From assembly GCF_002999335.1 (NCBI RefSeq), contig NW_020312087.1, forward strand, positions 42,078-106,077: a stretch of 64,000 nucleotides of DNA. Direction: 5' to 3'. Of this stretch, positions 25,300-36,249 are shown one piece after another; positions within the stretch are counted from its first letter, which is position 1; each line of letters opens with the position of its first letter. Under the pieces are notes generated by a model, which worked only from the letters and a program-made list of their open reading frames with translations, was not told the DNA's origin and ran no database searches. Source of the stretch: Cyclospora cayetanensis. Its lineage: Eukaryota > Apicomplexa > Conoidasida > Eucoccidiorida > Eimeriidae. A program made the position numbers and the translations under genes.

Positions 25300-27170
25300 A
25301 CGCCTATGAGATGAACTGGCGCAAGAAGCAGCACCCAGTGCGGCCCTGTTTGCTGTGTTCACTGGTCACGGAAAAGTTTCAACTTCGAGAATCCTGAATT
25401 CCATCTCCAACAGCGAGCATCCTACATTGAGAAACCTAGGACATGTCCTCAATGTTCTGGAGGCGCACTGGATAGTCTGAGAAAGAACAAAACGGGCACA
25501 GAAAATGCATTGGTGATGCCGCCGGCCCTGTCTGCCTCATCCTACACTTGGCTCCTCCCGTCCCCACAGATTACAGCTTAGAACTGCTTATGAGTCGAGC
25601 GATGATTCAGCGCGACGCGTGATGGCACGGTTTGGGTATCCAGCCACACTGTCTGAGTGACTACCACGTGTGGCCTACACAAGTCTCTTTGGAAATGACA
25701 ATCTTCGAAGCTGTGCAATTGCTTGCTGGGTTTGGATCACTCGGTGAAGCAAGTCTTCAGGGGATCTACCACCGTGCAAGTGTGAGCCAACCAAGGCTGA
25801 AGCCCCGATGTAGGAGCTCGAGATCGCACCTCCCACAAAGCCGCCTTATCAGATATTCTTAGTGCAGGGAGGAAACGACGCTTTGGCGGGATGGACGGCT
25901 CTTTTGCCGAGAAGCTGACACGACGCGAGAAAGGCCTGCATCTGGTTCGGAGGTTAGCGTTCATTCAGCCGAACCCCCTTGAGAGCACCTGAGATTGTCT
26001 GCCCGCCACTACTAGGGGCGATCTTCGCGCGTGCTTGTGTGCTTTCATACCCATTTACAGCAGTCACACGCTTCCTGCCCTCCTCTGAATCCGTTTTTAA
26101 GTGCTTTAGGGGCCCAGACAGCCGGAGCGCAGCTTGTCCAGCCGTGAACCGCTGATTAAAATATAGCCATGCAACATGCGCCCGGGTTCTTCACGGCCAT
26201 ATCCGTGTTCGGTGCATACGTTCTTAAGACCCTTTGGTAGCGCGAGTGCATTCAGAGCCTACGGCCCTTTAACCTTCGTTCCTTACGACACTTGGACTGT
26301 GAAAACGTGGGGTTGTAGAGCCCTATGTATCACGTACACGCCAAGCTCAGGCCTGGGCACTTTGTACTCCGTTACTCTCATGTAAGAATTGGGGAAAAAT
26401 GTTCATCTGTTTTGTTTGTTTTTTTGGTCTAATTTGTTGGGCAGTAGCGTCCCCATGATGCACGTATCTCCCTCTGTATATTTTAAATGGATCGCTAGAT
26501 AGCCACTCGACTACGCGTCTCAGCAGCTCCTCCAAACTGTAGGTGTCAGCGCTGAACGCGCGAGGGCTGCATCCCCTATGGGAGCTGTACAATACACTCT
26601 AATGAGACCGACAGCTGTAAAGTGAAAATCATATCCTTCTACTGCTCATCAGTACGCACCCAAAAACCATGAAAAGCTTTGCCAAGGGATATGTGTGGCT
26701 CATGACACCTACAGTTCTTGGATGAGCACAACTTGGCAAAGCGGGCTACGTGCAGGCATCAATTGTTATCCCCCAGCAGTATTTTGATGTGTGGGGCGGG
26801 GTCCCAGGGGCGTCTGATTTGGGTCATTTCTTCCTGACGGGATGTGTTAAAATTTCCAGGATTTGGTCGTCTACCATTCCATAGTATACTGGCCTTGGTC
26901 AGTGCGTGTTATCGTCACCCTCACATCAAAAGCGTAAGGCGATGAATCTGTGAATTATGGTCGGGTTTGACTCGGCTACGCGAGAAGAAGCCTCTTCTTC
27001 GTCTTTCATCATAGAAACCCCCTATCCGCAATCTATCCTCCTCTGGTAGTTGAGGATGGCAACTAGCATCAACGCAATGTGCTGCACGCAAAGTGCCGCA
27101 CTTTCAGGGTCCATTTACTTGAACGGCCTGCAAGCTTAGCCCTCGCACTGTAACGCTCCATCTATGTCAA
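25300..27170. other. Gene-poor intergenic region
   Basis: Only short frames with no protein-like character occur on either strand, and the CAG-repeat signature of neighbouring genes is absent. Nothing specific was recognised. It leads into the LTR-like fragment that starts near 27180. Confidence 0.5.
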
Positions 27171-27179
27171 CGCAGGGAA

Positions 27180-27450
27180 CACTTGACTTCACACTCTAAA
27201 CTTAACAGAAAGTACTTCGTTGTTTTTTCAATGATAATCTTCTCCTCCTGCCCATGCTCCTATGAGATCTTGGCATGAGGGGAGAGAAACAGGTAGCGTG
27301 CGAGTTGCCATACTCCCTGAACACCCTGAGCATTCTCGGCTAGTTGCTCATAGCATCCAGCGCACACGCACACAACCCTAAGTCTTCTTGCGTCAGGCTA
27401 ACAGCACTCTTCAACAAGTGAGATATACCAGCACAGAAACCGAAAACTCA
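27180..27450 (-). mobile_element. Solo LTR-like fragment
   Basis: This stretch is similar by eye to 31050-31320 and 49140-49400. Shared landmarks in the same order include an 'acagaaagt.ctt' core, a run ending in 'gcacacgcacac', and 'gtcttcttg..tca.gctaa.agcactct.caa'. No retroelement coding sequence adjoins it, so it looks like a solo, diverged terminal repeat. Orientation is taken from the coding strand of the elements at 31-34 kb and 49-54 kb. Confidence 0.45.
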
Positions 27451-28034
27451 ATTCTTCACTATACGTCGTCGAACATCACTAGCGCTGTGGGGTGCCCTGG
27501 AGCGTATCTTAGCCTGTTATTTTTAGCATGAGAGGGCACCCGCAGGTCGATTTTACAGACAGTTCCTGAGGCTAGAGGAGTTGTTGCCCCATAAAGTTGA
27601 ACTTTTGCTTGAGACCCTCAACGGATGTGGCCCATTTTGCAGAAGGCACGAGCCTTCGGGTTCAAAGGCCCTTTTGAACTAAAGGTCGCCACTCGACCGC
27701 GTGAATAAAAGCCTTGGGTCGCCACAGAAGGAGAGCAGAAGCAATGTAGAGCCGCTTTTCCTAACAGCTGCATACCCTGAGACACCGTAGACTGATCGTG
27801 TTACATTCAGGGGTAGGGCCCGCCCACTGCAGGCAACTGCACATAGGGGTCTAATCCACCCTTTCTGCGGCTTCCATAGCGCAAAAGCACTAAAAAACCC
27901 TTAAATGAGCCTTCATGACGAAAAGAAGTGCAGCAGAGAGACCGAGGCTTTAAAGGAACATAGTAGGGACTTGCCACCCCAGCAGGTCCAATTCCCGCTT
28001 CGGTACCGGCTGCACGGCCCTCTGTCCTTTGCTG

Positions 28035-28599
28035 GCGGCGCTGCAGCTCTTTGCCTGCGCTTCCTTTCTCCGCACAATTGAACACGAAAGCTATGTGAAG
28101 GCGGAATCACTGCTCTGCCGGCTGCTCACGGGCAGTGCTTCTAGCGTACTAATCCCTGCGCTGCATGCAGTGGCGGCAGCAGGACGGGAACGCGGAGCAG
28201 AGGGAAGCCAGCCTTGATATTAGAGCAGCATTGACGCTGCTTTCTGATATTGTTGGACCTTCGTTCGCGGGGGGGCTAACCAGCGGCAAGAGCGGCGGCA
28301 ACAGACGCATCGCCACGACACCCCCAGAAGGCGCAGCTGCATGGCAGAAAGAGCTTCTGTCCAAGGACCTCTTGCACTCGCCTTCGGTTTGCCTTCTGGA
28401 GCAGCACCAGTGGCAGGAGTGCTGCGAGACAGCAGCTGCTGCGCATCCTGCTCGCTCGCCGCTGTGCCCCTGCGCGTCTTCATGCACACCCAAAGCAGCA
28501 GGAGCAACGGAAGAAGAAAAGAGCAGGAAAATACAGCCCACTGCAACACAGCAAGAGGACATCACGCCACGCCCCCAAAAGGCAAAGCTGCACTTTTAA
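28035..28599 (+). CDS. Possible 3' exon(s) of an unrecognised gene, in two overlapping frames
   Basis: Two adjoining plus-strand frames look protein-like. The first (about 28041-28217) reads SFLRTIEHESYVKAESLLCRL and ends at TGA. The second (from 28165, one frame over) reads REASLDIRAALTLLSDIVG and continues into a Ser/Pro/Gln-rich tail to 28599. Both look helical. They could be alternative exons, or one gene broken by a frameshift near 28165-28200. No splice pair with a believable intron length joins them. No family is recognised. Confidence 0.25.
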
Positions 28600-28881
28600 G
28601 GGGTGCCAGCAGAAGGCACCTCTAAAAAATATAAGGCAGCAGCAGCAACACACCGTTCTCGTTTTGCAGTCGTATCCACAGCGGCCGCGTAAGCACGCAT
28701 CGCAACGTCACTCCGCTACCCCTTGATGGGGCCCAACGCTGCACTTCCGGAGCAGCAGCAGCAGCAGCACGCGCAGTCGAGGAGCAGCGACCTACAGGAT
28801 ACTCTTCACAAGCATTGGCGTCACGCCTAGCAAGCCCCACAGCACCACTGCATTGTTGCGACGACTGTTGCCTTTGGGGAA

Positions 28882-29973
28882 ATGGACATACAACAGGTGT
28901 GTGTGAGCAGTGCGCTGAGTGGTTCGCTTGTTGCGTTGCTGTGCACTCCCTTTGATGTTGTCAAGAACTACTGGCAGTACACTGCCATCGCGTCTCCCGC
29001 CGGGACTGCTGCTGCCGCTGCAGCTGCTGCTCCCGATGCAGCCGCTGCTTCAGGCCCCTTTCGGTGTTCACCGACTGCGGGTAGTGCAGCGCTCCACAGC
29101 GGCAGCAGCAGCTCTAGGGCGGGGCAGCCCTCTGCGAAGGTTGGAGGAGCAAGCACCCACATGAGCAGCCTCCAAGTTGCCACGAAGTTGTATCGCGCTA
29201 AAGGGCCTTTGATTTTCTGGAGGGGTGTGGGGCCCGCTGTGGGCGTCCTCGTCCCCGCCAACATCATCTTCTTTACGCTTTATGAACGCAGAGATCCGGA
29301 GGGCTCTGCTGCTGTTGCGGGGGTGGCTGCACGCACTGCTGCAGTTATTTGCACGGCCCCTATAGAGCTTGTGAGGACGCAGGTTCAGGCACGCTGCTGT
29401 GGTGGCGATTCCAAACCGGCCGCGATTTCGCTGATACGGGAAACAATAAAGGCAGAAGGCATTGGGGGGCTCTTCAAAGGGGTTGTTCCGACAATTATAA
29501 GGGATGCGCCGTTCTCTGCGTTCTATTGGCCTCTGACGACAGCAACCACACGCTTTTTCCGGCGTCTGCTTGTGGCCAGTGAAGGCAGCGGCGACAGCAG
29601 CGAAAGCAGCAGCAGCAGCACTTCTGTGCAGCGATTCCGAGATGGGGCTGTCATTCCTTTTCTGTCGGGGGCCAGCTCGGCAGCAGTTGCATGCGTCTTG
29701 ACACATCCCTTCGATGTGGTGAAGACGCGGGTGCAGGCGTCTCAATTAAGGCCTCAGGGGCCCTCCGGGGCGGCCAGCGGGGGGCCCCTCTGGTACTTCT
29801 TCCGGGGGGTCAGGGAGGCTTGTACTGAAGTGTATGGTGCCAATGGTTTCAGGGGGTTTGGGGTTGGGTTGTTGCCGCGGCTCCTCAAGATCGTGCCGTC
29901 CTGTGCCGTGCTGCTAGCCACTTATGAAGCGACAAAGGCTCTATGTGGGTCTTCTCTTCTTGACCAGACCTGA
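28882..29973 (+). CDS. Mitochondrial carrier (SLC25) of SLC25A39/40 - Mtm1 type
   Basis: Intronless, 363 residues, six-helix inner-membrane solute carrier. Each of the three repeats carries the family signature: TPFDVVK (residues 22-28), APIELVR (about 158) and HPFDVVK (about 275). The subgroup is suggested by FWRGVGPAVGVLVPANIIFF in repeat 1 and by GVVPTIIRDAPFSAFYW in repeat 2. These match the SLC25A39/40/Mtm1 pattern of 'LW.G..P......P...IYF' and 'PT..RD.PFSA.YW'. SLC25A39 is known as a mitochondrial glutathione importer and yeast Mtm1 affects manganese/iron handling; transfer of that substrate here is inference. Ala/Ser-rich loops (residues 37-60, and about 234-246 coded by AGC repeats) are insertions typical of this genome. 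The start is the first ATG and gives a complete helix 1. Confidence 0.95.
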   Translation: MDIQQVCVSSALSGSLVALLCTPFDVVKNYWQYTAIASPAGTAAAAAAAAPDAAAASGPFRCSPTAGSAALHSGSSSSRAGQPSAKVGGASTHMSSLQVATKLYRAKGPLIFWRGVGPAVGVLVPANIIFFTLYERRDPEGSAAVAGVAARTAAVICTAPIELVRTQVQARCCGGDSKPAAISLIRETIKAEGIGGLFKGVVPTIIRDAPFSAFYWPLTTATTRFFRRLLVASEGSGDSSESSSSSTSVQRFRDGAVIPFLSGASSAAVACVLTHPFDVVKTRVQASQLRPQGPSGAASGGPLWYFFRGVREACTEVYGANGFRGFGVGLLPRLLKIVPSCAVLLATYEATKALCGSSLLDQT

Positions 29974-29979
29974 GGGAAA

Positions 29980-31040
29980 CTGGCAGGCAGAGGCACTGTG
30001 TGTCTTTCATCTTCCGGTTCCCAGCACCACCTCCCCTCAGCGCGCCTCCTGCAGACGCCTGTGAACTTTTCAGAAAAGATTTGGCGTTCTTACGATCCAG
30101 GAGGCTTTGATGCTCTGGTGGAAGCGTTCTCTACACCTTTCTGCTAGACCATATCCTTCACGGGGCTAGTACCTGCAGTCTCTGACGAGCTAGCCTTTAC
30201 TTTGGTGTATTTCGTGTGCACACTTGCATACGGTTAGAGCGACTGGAGCAGGTGGGCTTCTTCGGGGAAGCGCGAGGCTACTAGCTACGCAGTCCTCTTT
30301 CAAGAAATGGCCTTTTTCGAACAACAACACAAGCTTATGTGTGCAATTTAATTGGAATCAACACAGAAACGTGCCGTGTGCGGGCTAGCGGGCCCTTAGG
30401 AGGGTCTCAGCAACCGCGGAGTCGTGGTGTCATGCCTTCCATGACTTTTGCGGTGTTGCTAAGCATCAATACCCTGGAAACGCTGTGCCCTTAAGTCAAA
30501 CGATAGGCTTTATCACCTCCAACCGGCACTGGCGCTCGCAAGCCAAATTGATGCCAGTCATAGGCATCTGCTCCCCCTTCAAGTACTGGCCTTGAAAAAA
30601 AGCGGTGTTGACCTCGCGCTGGGGGCTGCTGCCTCAGAAGGATTCGAAGAAGGGCAGAAACAAGCCACCGTAACGATTTGCGCATTAGATCACAAGGTAT
30701 ACCCCATATCACTGAACCAGTTCCTGTGATCTCGTCATTTGCCTCGTTGGGTTACGCAGCATACAGTTTCCAATCCTGCTAGACAGCTAAACTACTGCAC
30801 ACCCTGCACATGACTTCAGGCACATCGTGCAACTGTGGACTTCCCTGAATACCAGACATGAAGTGGCAATCAGTCCAATGGCCAAGGAGGTTCCAAAGGA
30901 CTTCATTCTGTTCTGACTCGAGGAGATGCTTTTAGGGGACGTGGAGTCTAAATGTCTTCAAGCAGACCGTACAAGCGACCATTTTTTACACTTTCACCTT
31001 TTGCCCTGCTCCCGCATACCGCGTGTGTTAAGCTCCATCT
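29980..31040. other. Intergenic region downstream of the carrier
   Basis: No supported gene. Short frames on both strands lack conserved character. It should contain the 3' untranslated region of the carrier gene. The retroelement remnant begins near 31050. Confidence 0.5.
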
Positions 31041-32686
31041 GAGGCCTCCATGAAGAGAAGCTTAGCTGTACACCCAATACAAATTTCACAGAAAGTTCTT
31101 TAGTGTTTTCGGATAAATTTCCCCTTCCCTCGCGTGCGCGCTCTAGCCTATCGACATAGGGGGGTCGGGCAGCTAGTTTGCGCATAACCACACTTGCTAA
31201 GCACATCGAGCATACTCAGTTAAATACACATACCATCTGACGCACAAGCACGCAGCCATGCGTCTTCTTGTATCACGCTAATAGCACTCTGCAAAAAACG
31301 ATATTTAAAACACAAATCAATGACACAGATTTTTACTAATCCGTGATTGAATATTACAACTGTGGTTGAAAGACTTTCATTGTAGCGAAGCCCGCCACAT
31401 CCGCCGCCATCCCACAAAAACACACATCCTCGCATTCCGAGCCTGTAGTTTAAGACCAACTGCTTACACTACACCAGAGGAGTTCAGTCCTTTCGCCAAT
31501 CCCCAGCTATGCAGAAACGCTGAAACAGTGCAAATGAGGAGAATTAATATGTGTACCAATCGCTGAAGTATAATTGACAGCAAGAAAGACACATACACTA
31601 GCATACAACGAACGAAGGACCTAACCGACAATCCCGTGGCAGAGCAATGGCTCGCTGTCGCCAAAGCGCTTAAATGTGTGGGCCTCCTGCTGAGGAACAA
31701 CAGATGACGAGTAAGATGGGCAACACCGTCACTCTGCACACTTTTTCAGCAGCGCCTCTGATCCTCATAGAACTGTTTCTGCATGCAAATACAGCCGTTG
31801 CATGCAGCATTGTCGATTTCCGAATGCCCGATTGAGGCATCTGGTTCCATGTAGGTGCAGCATACTTGAAAGTGCCTCGCAAAAAGTTGAGTGTGGCAAA
31901 CAACGTAACAATGATATTTTTGAGCTTTTCAAGAAATACCCATAGACTAAGGCAGCTATGCCAGGCAAAACATGCGTTGGCAAAGGACAATTACCAAGGA
32001 ATGCTGGAACTTCTGTCCATGGCAGTTAGCGTTGCTAGCCAAGCATAGCTGCAAAGTACCCCTCAAGCAATAAAGCCCGCCACTTCTTTTCGGTGAGCCA
32101 CTGGAGTCAGTGTTCTCCACCTCATTTTACTAGAAACTTCCGTCTAGAGTGTCCTCAGCGCTCAACAGTCCAACAGTCTAGCACTTCTACCGCTCCTTGT
32201 ATATCCCCCGCCTTCACACGGGTTGATTGCATGGGCAGAAAGTTCCGCAAACAATTCTGGCTGCTTTGAAACTATCCATGAGATTCAATATTGATGACTA
32301 TCCGGCGCCTCTAACTTTTAGGAATATCGAGGGAGTAAGAAAGATCTATTAGTCGTGAGAGGACAGCAATGATCCTAGTAACTTACCCGCCAACGTCTTC
32401 CTCTAGTAATCATCTGTTGCACCTCATAAAGCCTGCTGAGCCACTAGGACAGCTCACGTGACTGAAGGCACACAGCCGACCGCCGCTTAGCATAATTCTG
32501 TTCTTGTCTCTCTCGGGCCTTGCGCATGAATACGCCTATATTAGCCAGCTGTTCTCCAAGTCCTTCCGCTGTTGAGGACAGCTAGTGACCTTCAACCGCC
32601 AGCCGCAGGCTTGTACATGAGGAAGCTTTCTCAATGTAGAGCAGGGATACGCGACAGCAGCGGGTAGCCCATTGTGCTGCTTCATT

Positions 32687-33080
32687 TTAAACGCACTCAG
32701 CATAAGGAAGAAACCCAAGCCAGGCAAGTGGATTTTTGTTGGAGTTCATGTATTGCAAAAAAGTGCGTTTAATGCTCTTTGCTATTCCATCTACCTCAGG
32801 GCGGTTGATGGTAGACATTCTATGGTCAATGAGTAGGCAAGTCAAAAAAGGCTCACCAGAATTCCCGAACAACTTTCGAATCCCTCTCCGCAGCGACACT
32901 CCTGGCATTTTGGGAAGCTTTCAAGTATGAATTAAGAATAAGTAAGCTACTTCCTGAGCTGTGACAAAGCTGAAACAGGAATGAAATTGGCATGTTTGCA
33001 CCGTCTGTTAACACGGACAAAGATGCTATCCTCATCCTTGGCCTCCGGCGGTCCAGCACTAGAGTACGTAGGCACAGCAC
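32687..33080 (-). pseudogene. Integrase core remnant of Ty3/gypsy polyprotein
   Basis: One frame contains DSIFVRVNRRCKHANFIPVS, matching the integrase block 'DSI.VVVDR.SKMAHFIP'. After a frame change it continues with MSTINRPEVDGIAKSIKRTF and LAWLGFLPYAECV. This matches 'MSTAYHPQTDGQ.ERVNRTL' and 'W...LP.AEFAYN'. The catalytic Asp and Glu positions are altered or lie in broken sections, so the enzyme is dead. Confidence 0.75.
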
Positions 33081-33539
33081 TCCAAATCCTCGCAGAAATC
33101 GAAAGGTTCGCCAAAGCCTCCGATCAGCTGCGGGCAATCTAGGCATGATAGTACATACTTTTCTGCAGTGAAGCGCATGCCAGGCCACCCGAAAACCCAC
33201 TAAAGCTTTTCCATTGCAGTGTAAGTCCCCCCACGGTCAAAAAGCATGTGACCCTGTGCTGGACACGAAGCCTAACGAAGTCAACACGTATAAGTGACGG
33301 AGGCCGCGCTTCGATTTGAACCGCAACAGGCCATCGTTACGGCGAATTTGTCAAGTGTCTAATCCTTGTGCAGTTTTAGACTTTGGCAACAGCAGAGGAC
33401 GCACAAGTGTTGAAAGCATCAAGTAGCGCAATGTCGACAGCAACCGTGAACCACCGCATAGAAAAGCGGTTGCGCTGCACAATAATGAAGCAATGGGACA
33501 TCGTGAGAGCAGGTCGGTGACCACGTTGGTGATGCCCTA

Positions 33540-33760
33540 AGATTACTCTAAAATAAAGTCGAACTGCACGGGGAGGCCAAGCCAGCGAACGACTCTGGGT
33601 AAAAATTCTTTACTAGGGTAAACGTATGACTGAAGTTCTGTCTGGACTGTAAAATGACGACCATATAAACGGTGCTGGCGGTTTTCCATGCCCCGACACA
33701 ACTCATGGTGTTCTATTTCTCGCATTAGATACCGCCGCTCGGCGATGGCGCTTGTAGCAA
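33540..33760 (-). pseudogene. RNase H remnant of Ty3/gypsy polyprotein
   Basis: The minus-strand frame reads AERRYLMREIEHHELC, then HRLYGRHFTVQTE and LPRVVRWLGLPVQFDF. This follows the Ty3/gypsy RNase H pattern 'AERRY...EKE.LA', 'WRHYL.GR.F.V.TDH', 'RWL..L..FDF'. The catalytic-type TDH is TEL here. The reading is open for about 60 codons and is broken on both sides by stops, so this is a fossil. Confidence 0.75.
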
Positions 33761-33949
33761 CGGCTCAGCACCAGAACGCTGCCAAATAGGTGTGTCACAG
33801 GGAGCAGGTCGACTCTGACAAGACCCTGTTGTACTGAACGCCTGTACTGAACAGTTGGGCTGCAGTGAATATGAGCATGATCCTCTCTCGGTATGGAGTC
33901 AGCGTAATCCTGAGCTTTTGAGCAAGCAGGACACGCCCAACCCCCAACT

Positions 33950-35400
33950 CCCCATTAAATGTAGTGATTGCTCGTGGCCCTTGCAGTGAGTTCCTGATTC
34001 AGTGCTCTATATGGCGTGTAACGAGTGCTAAGCCTCAGCCACGCGTGTTGCATTGCCTCATCTGCCTGCACCTACCCTGTGGCACAGCCTGCTGGGAAAC
34101 GCACAATAAGAGCAAGCCCCCCATGAGCCTCCCTGCTGGGGGGGCGGCCCCTCCCCCCCAGCAATGCGTGAAAAAGGGGAGAAGACTACGGGTGAACACT
34201 TCCAATTTAGCCATCTGTTTGTTTTACAGCGCTTATGCGCACTGAGCAGGCAGCTGCCTGCTCAGTGGTAGAAATTGGCGGCGAGCCCTGCTGGCCCAAC
34301 CGTCCGCTTAGAACAGTCTCGCCACACCCCTCACTGCAGGCGACTTTATGCACATCCCTGACGGGGTCCTCTAGCATGGCACTTCACATTGTTTGCAGTC
34401 TGAGGCAGTCAGAAACTTTCTACCCGATGATTGAGGTGGCAGCGTTTGCTGGGTCAAGTGAGGGATTGAGGCGAAGCATGCCGGTTCCCCTGTGAAGTAA
34501 TCAGGCTCTAAGAACCTCGAAGAAGCCACAGCCTTTTCCAGCAGCCCTCGCAACACGACTGCTAAGGACTCCTGACGGCGCTACCGCGTATGAAGGAAAG
34601 GCCCCTTTTTCGTGTGCTGTGTTCTTGTCAAGGCGAACTGCGACCCTAAGCGCTGTGTTTACCCGACACTACATACTCGAGTCGTGGAAGGGCGGCGGGA
34701 AGGGAGACTGGAAAGTTGCTCTGGCCAAACCTAGGCTATAGGTGCCTCACGTCTCGTGCCATGCAGACTGGCGTTGTGCTACACGGCGAGTGTAGAAGTG
34801 CCAGCTTTCTGTGTTAAGGTCGCTGCTCCTGCAGCGGACTGCGGTTGCCCGTTGACGGCGAAAATTTGCCTTAGCCCCCGACAGCAGCAGATACAGGATT
34901 ACATCTTGAAAGCACAGTTGGTGGGCACCCTTCGAAGGGCCTGCCTCCAGTGATCAAACCCCAACACCGCTAAGCAAACTTCAGTGCGGCGAGTTGTTGC
35001 AGAGAAGACACAAGGCCTCTCCCCATCAACCGAACAAGCCAAATACCCCATCAAGAAAGGAACTCCTTCATCTGATGGGCCCCCTCCAAACGCCTTAGAT
35101 CCAGCATACACAAACACACACACTCCTCCCACCCCCAACGCAACGGGTCAAAGATAATGGCCGTAAGTTCAGGCACGCAGCCCTTCTCTGGAGCCGCTGA
35201 TGCGGCCTCATGGAGCGCGCGCATACATATACACACAAAATCAACTGCAAAAGGGGGACTAGAGGACAGTGGCACCGCCGACTGCAAATAGCTGGACGCT
35301 ATGGACACTGGCCCCCTCTACTCAGCACGACGCTTGCCACCTCACGTTAATACTGCTACGCCCTCTGCGCCTCGCATCTAAGCCGCGTTTTCGTTCGGTA
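33950..35400. other. Intergenic region
   Basis: No supported gene. GC-rich patches with short frames on both strands; nothing conserved was recognised. The part above 33950, where the 5' half of the truncated retroelement would be expected, shows no recognisable gag or reverse transcriptase. Confidence 0.45.
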
Positions 35401-35441
35401 AGACCTTTGGCGGTGGTTCGGCACATGTGCAGTGGCTCGCT

Positions 35442-36242
35442 CTACTGCCTCATATCCGGCCCGGCGGAGGAAGTCTTTGACAAAGGAATAAGTCGCTCCA
35501 GCTTTTCTACAGCATTTCGCCACGTGGCGCTCGCCCAAGACTCCTGCTGTTGCTGCTTTTGCAGGATCGCCTCTCTGGTGAAGGCGTTCGCGGACTCTGC
35601 CAGGCTGCCTGCAACGGCGTCCAAGGGCGGCAGCAACAGCCCCTCCCGCCGCTGCACTTGCTGAAGCATTTGCTCGTCATCTAAAGCCGAAACAGGACTG
35701 ACTGGATCGTCGTACATAGAGGGGCACGGCGTGGGGATTGCCTTCTGCGTGAGCGACGGAATGCCCGATCCAGCCCGCAAAGACAACAGGATGAGGACAG
35801 CATCCCTCATAGACCTCACGGCCGCCTCGATTGCGTTCTGTGCTGCTGCGTGATTCATGAGGCCCGTGTTTTCCAGCTGCTGGCGGCAGTGCACTTCCAC
35901 GGCGCTTACCACTTCATGAAAAACGCTTTCTCGCTCCGCCTTAGACTTAGGCGTCGCCCCCAACACAACCGGGCGCCAGGAAGAAGCCCAAATAATGGGT
36001 AAGTCCGACAGAATGCTCGCTACCTGAGCCTCTACGCTAGAGCCTGAGGGTGGCGGCCCCTTCAGAGACGCCTTCGTCGCCCCTCGATTTCCTCTGCGCC
36101 GCGTTCCGCCTTGCAGAGGCTTCACTTCAAACGGCGGCTGCATACTTTCCATCCGTACGATGGGAGCAAGGCCTGTAGGCTCAGTTGCTGCGACATGCAG
36201 CAGCAACTGCAGCACCAGTAGCCCCCACACAATTGGTGTCAT
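35442..36242 (-). CDS. Hypothetical secreted protein
   Basis: A single-exon frame of 266 residues starts at ATG with a clear signal peptide (MTPIVWGLLVLQLLLHVAAT). After a basic Gly/Arg-rich stretch (residues 46-60) it is mostly helical: VASILSDLPIIWASSWRP, AVEVHCRQQLENTGLMNHAA and AIEAAVRSMRDAVLILLSL. A Gln run (residues 227-231) sits near the C-terminus, which ends GPDMRQ at a TAG. There are only two Cys (about 136 and 176) in the mature part and no second membrane segment, so it would be soluble and enter the secretory pathway. No known family is recognised; it may be Eimeria-specific. A downstream exon cannot be excluded. Confidence 0.6.
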   Translation of the reverse strand: MTPIVWGLLVLQLLLHVAATEPTGLAPIVRMESMQPPFEVKPLQGGTRRRGNRGATKASLKGPPPSGSSVEAQVASILSDLPIIWASSWRPVVLGATPKSKAERESVFHEVVSAVEVHCRQQLENTGLMNHAAAQNAIEAAVRSMRDAVLILLSLRAGSGIPSLTQKAIPTPCPSMYDDPVSPVSALDDEQMLQQVQRREGLLLPPLDAVAGSLAESANAFTREAILQKQQQQESWASATWRNAVEKLERLIPLSKTSSAGPDMRQ

Positions 36243-36249
36243 CGTGAAT

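Larger units (their letters stand above)
31050..33900 (-). mobile_element. Decayed Ty3/gypsy-type retroelement, 5'-truncated copy
   Basis: On the minus strand, in order, are the end of reverse transcriptase/RNase H (about 33760-33540), an integrase zinc-finger-like region (about 33230-33130), the integrase core (about 33080-32687), a tail and an LTR-like end (about 31320-31050). The reading frame is broken by many stops and shifts, so no product is expected. The whole stretch is colinear and similar by eye with 49130-51330, showing two copies of one family. The RT-gag half and the 5' terminal repeat expected at higher coordinates were not found. Chromovirus-type Ty3/gypsy elements are known from Eimeria genomes, which fits. 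Confidence 0.75.

Noticed and set aside
27640..27700. A 'gggttcaa' box-B-like motif suggesting a tRNA gene
   Set aside because: No matching A box or cloverleaf pairing around it; no tRNA gene could be supported anywhere in the window.
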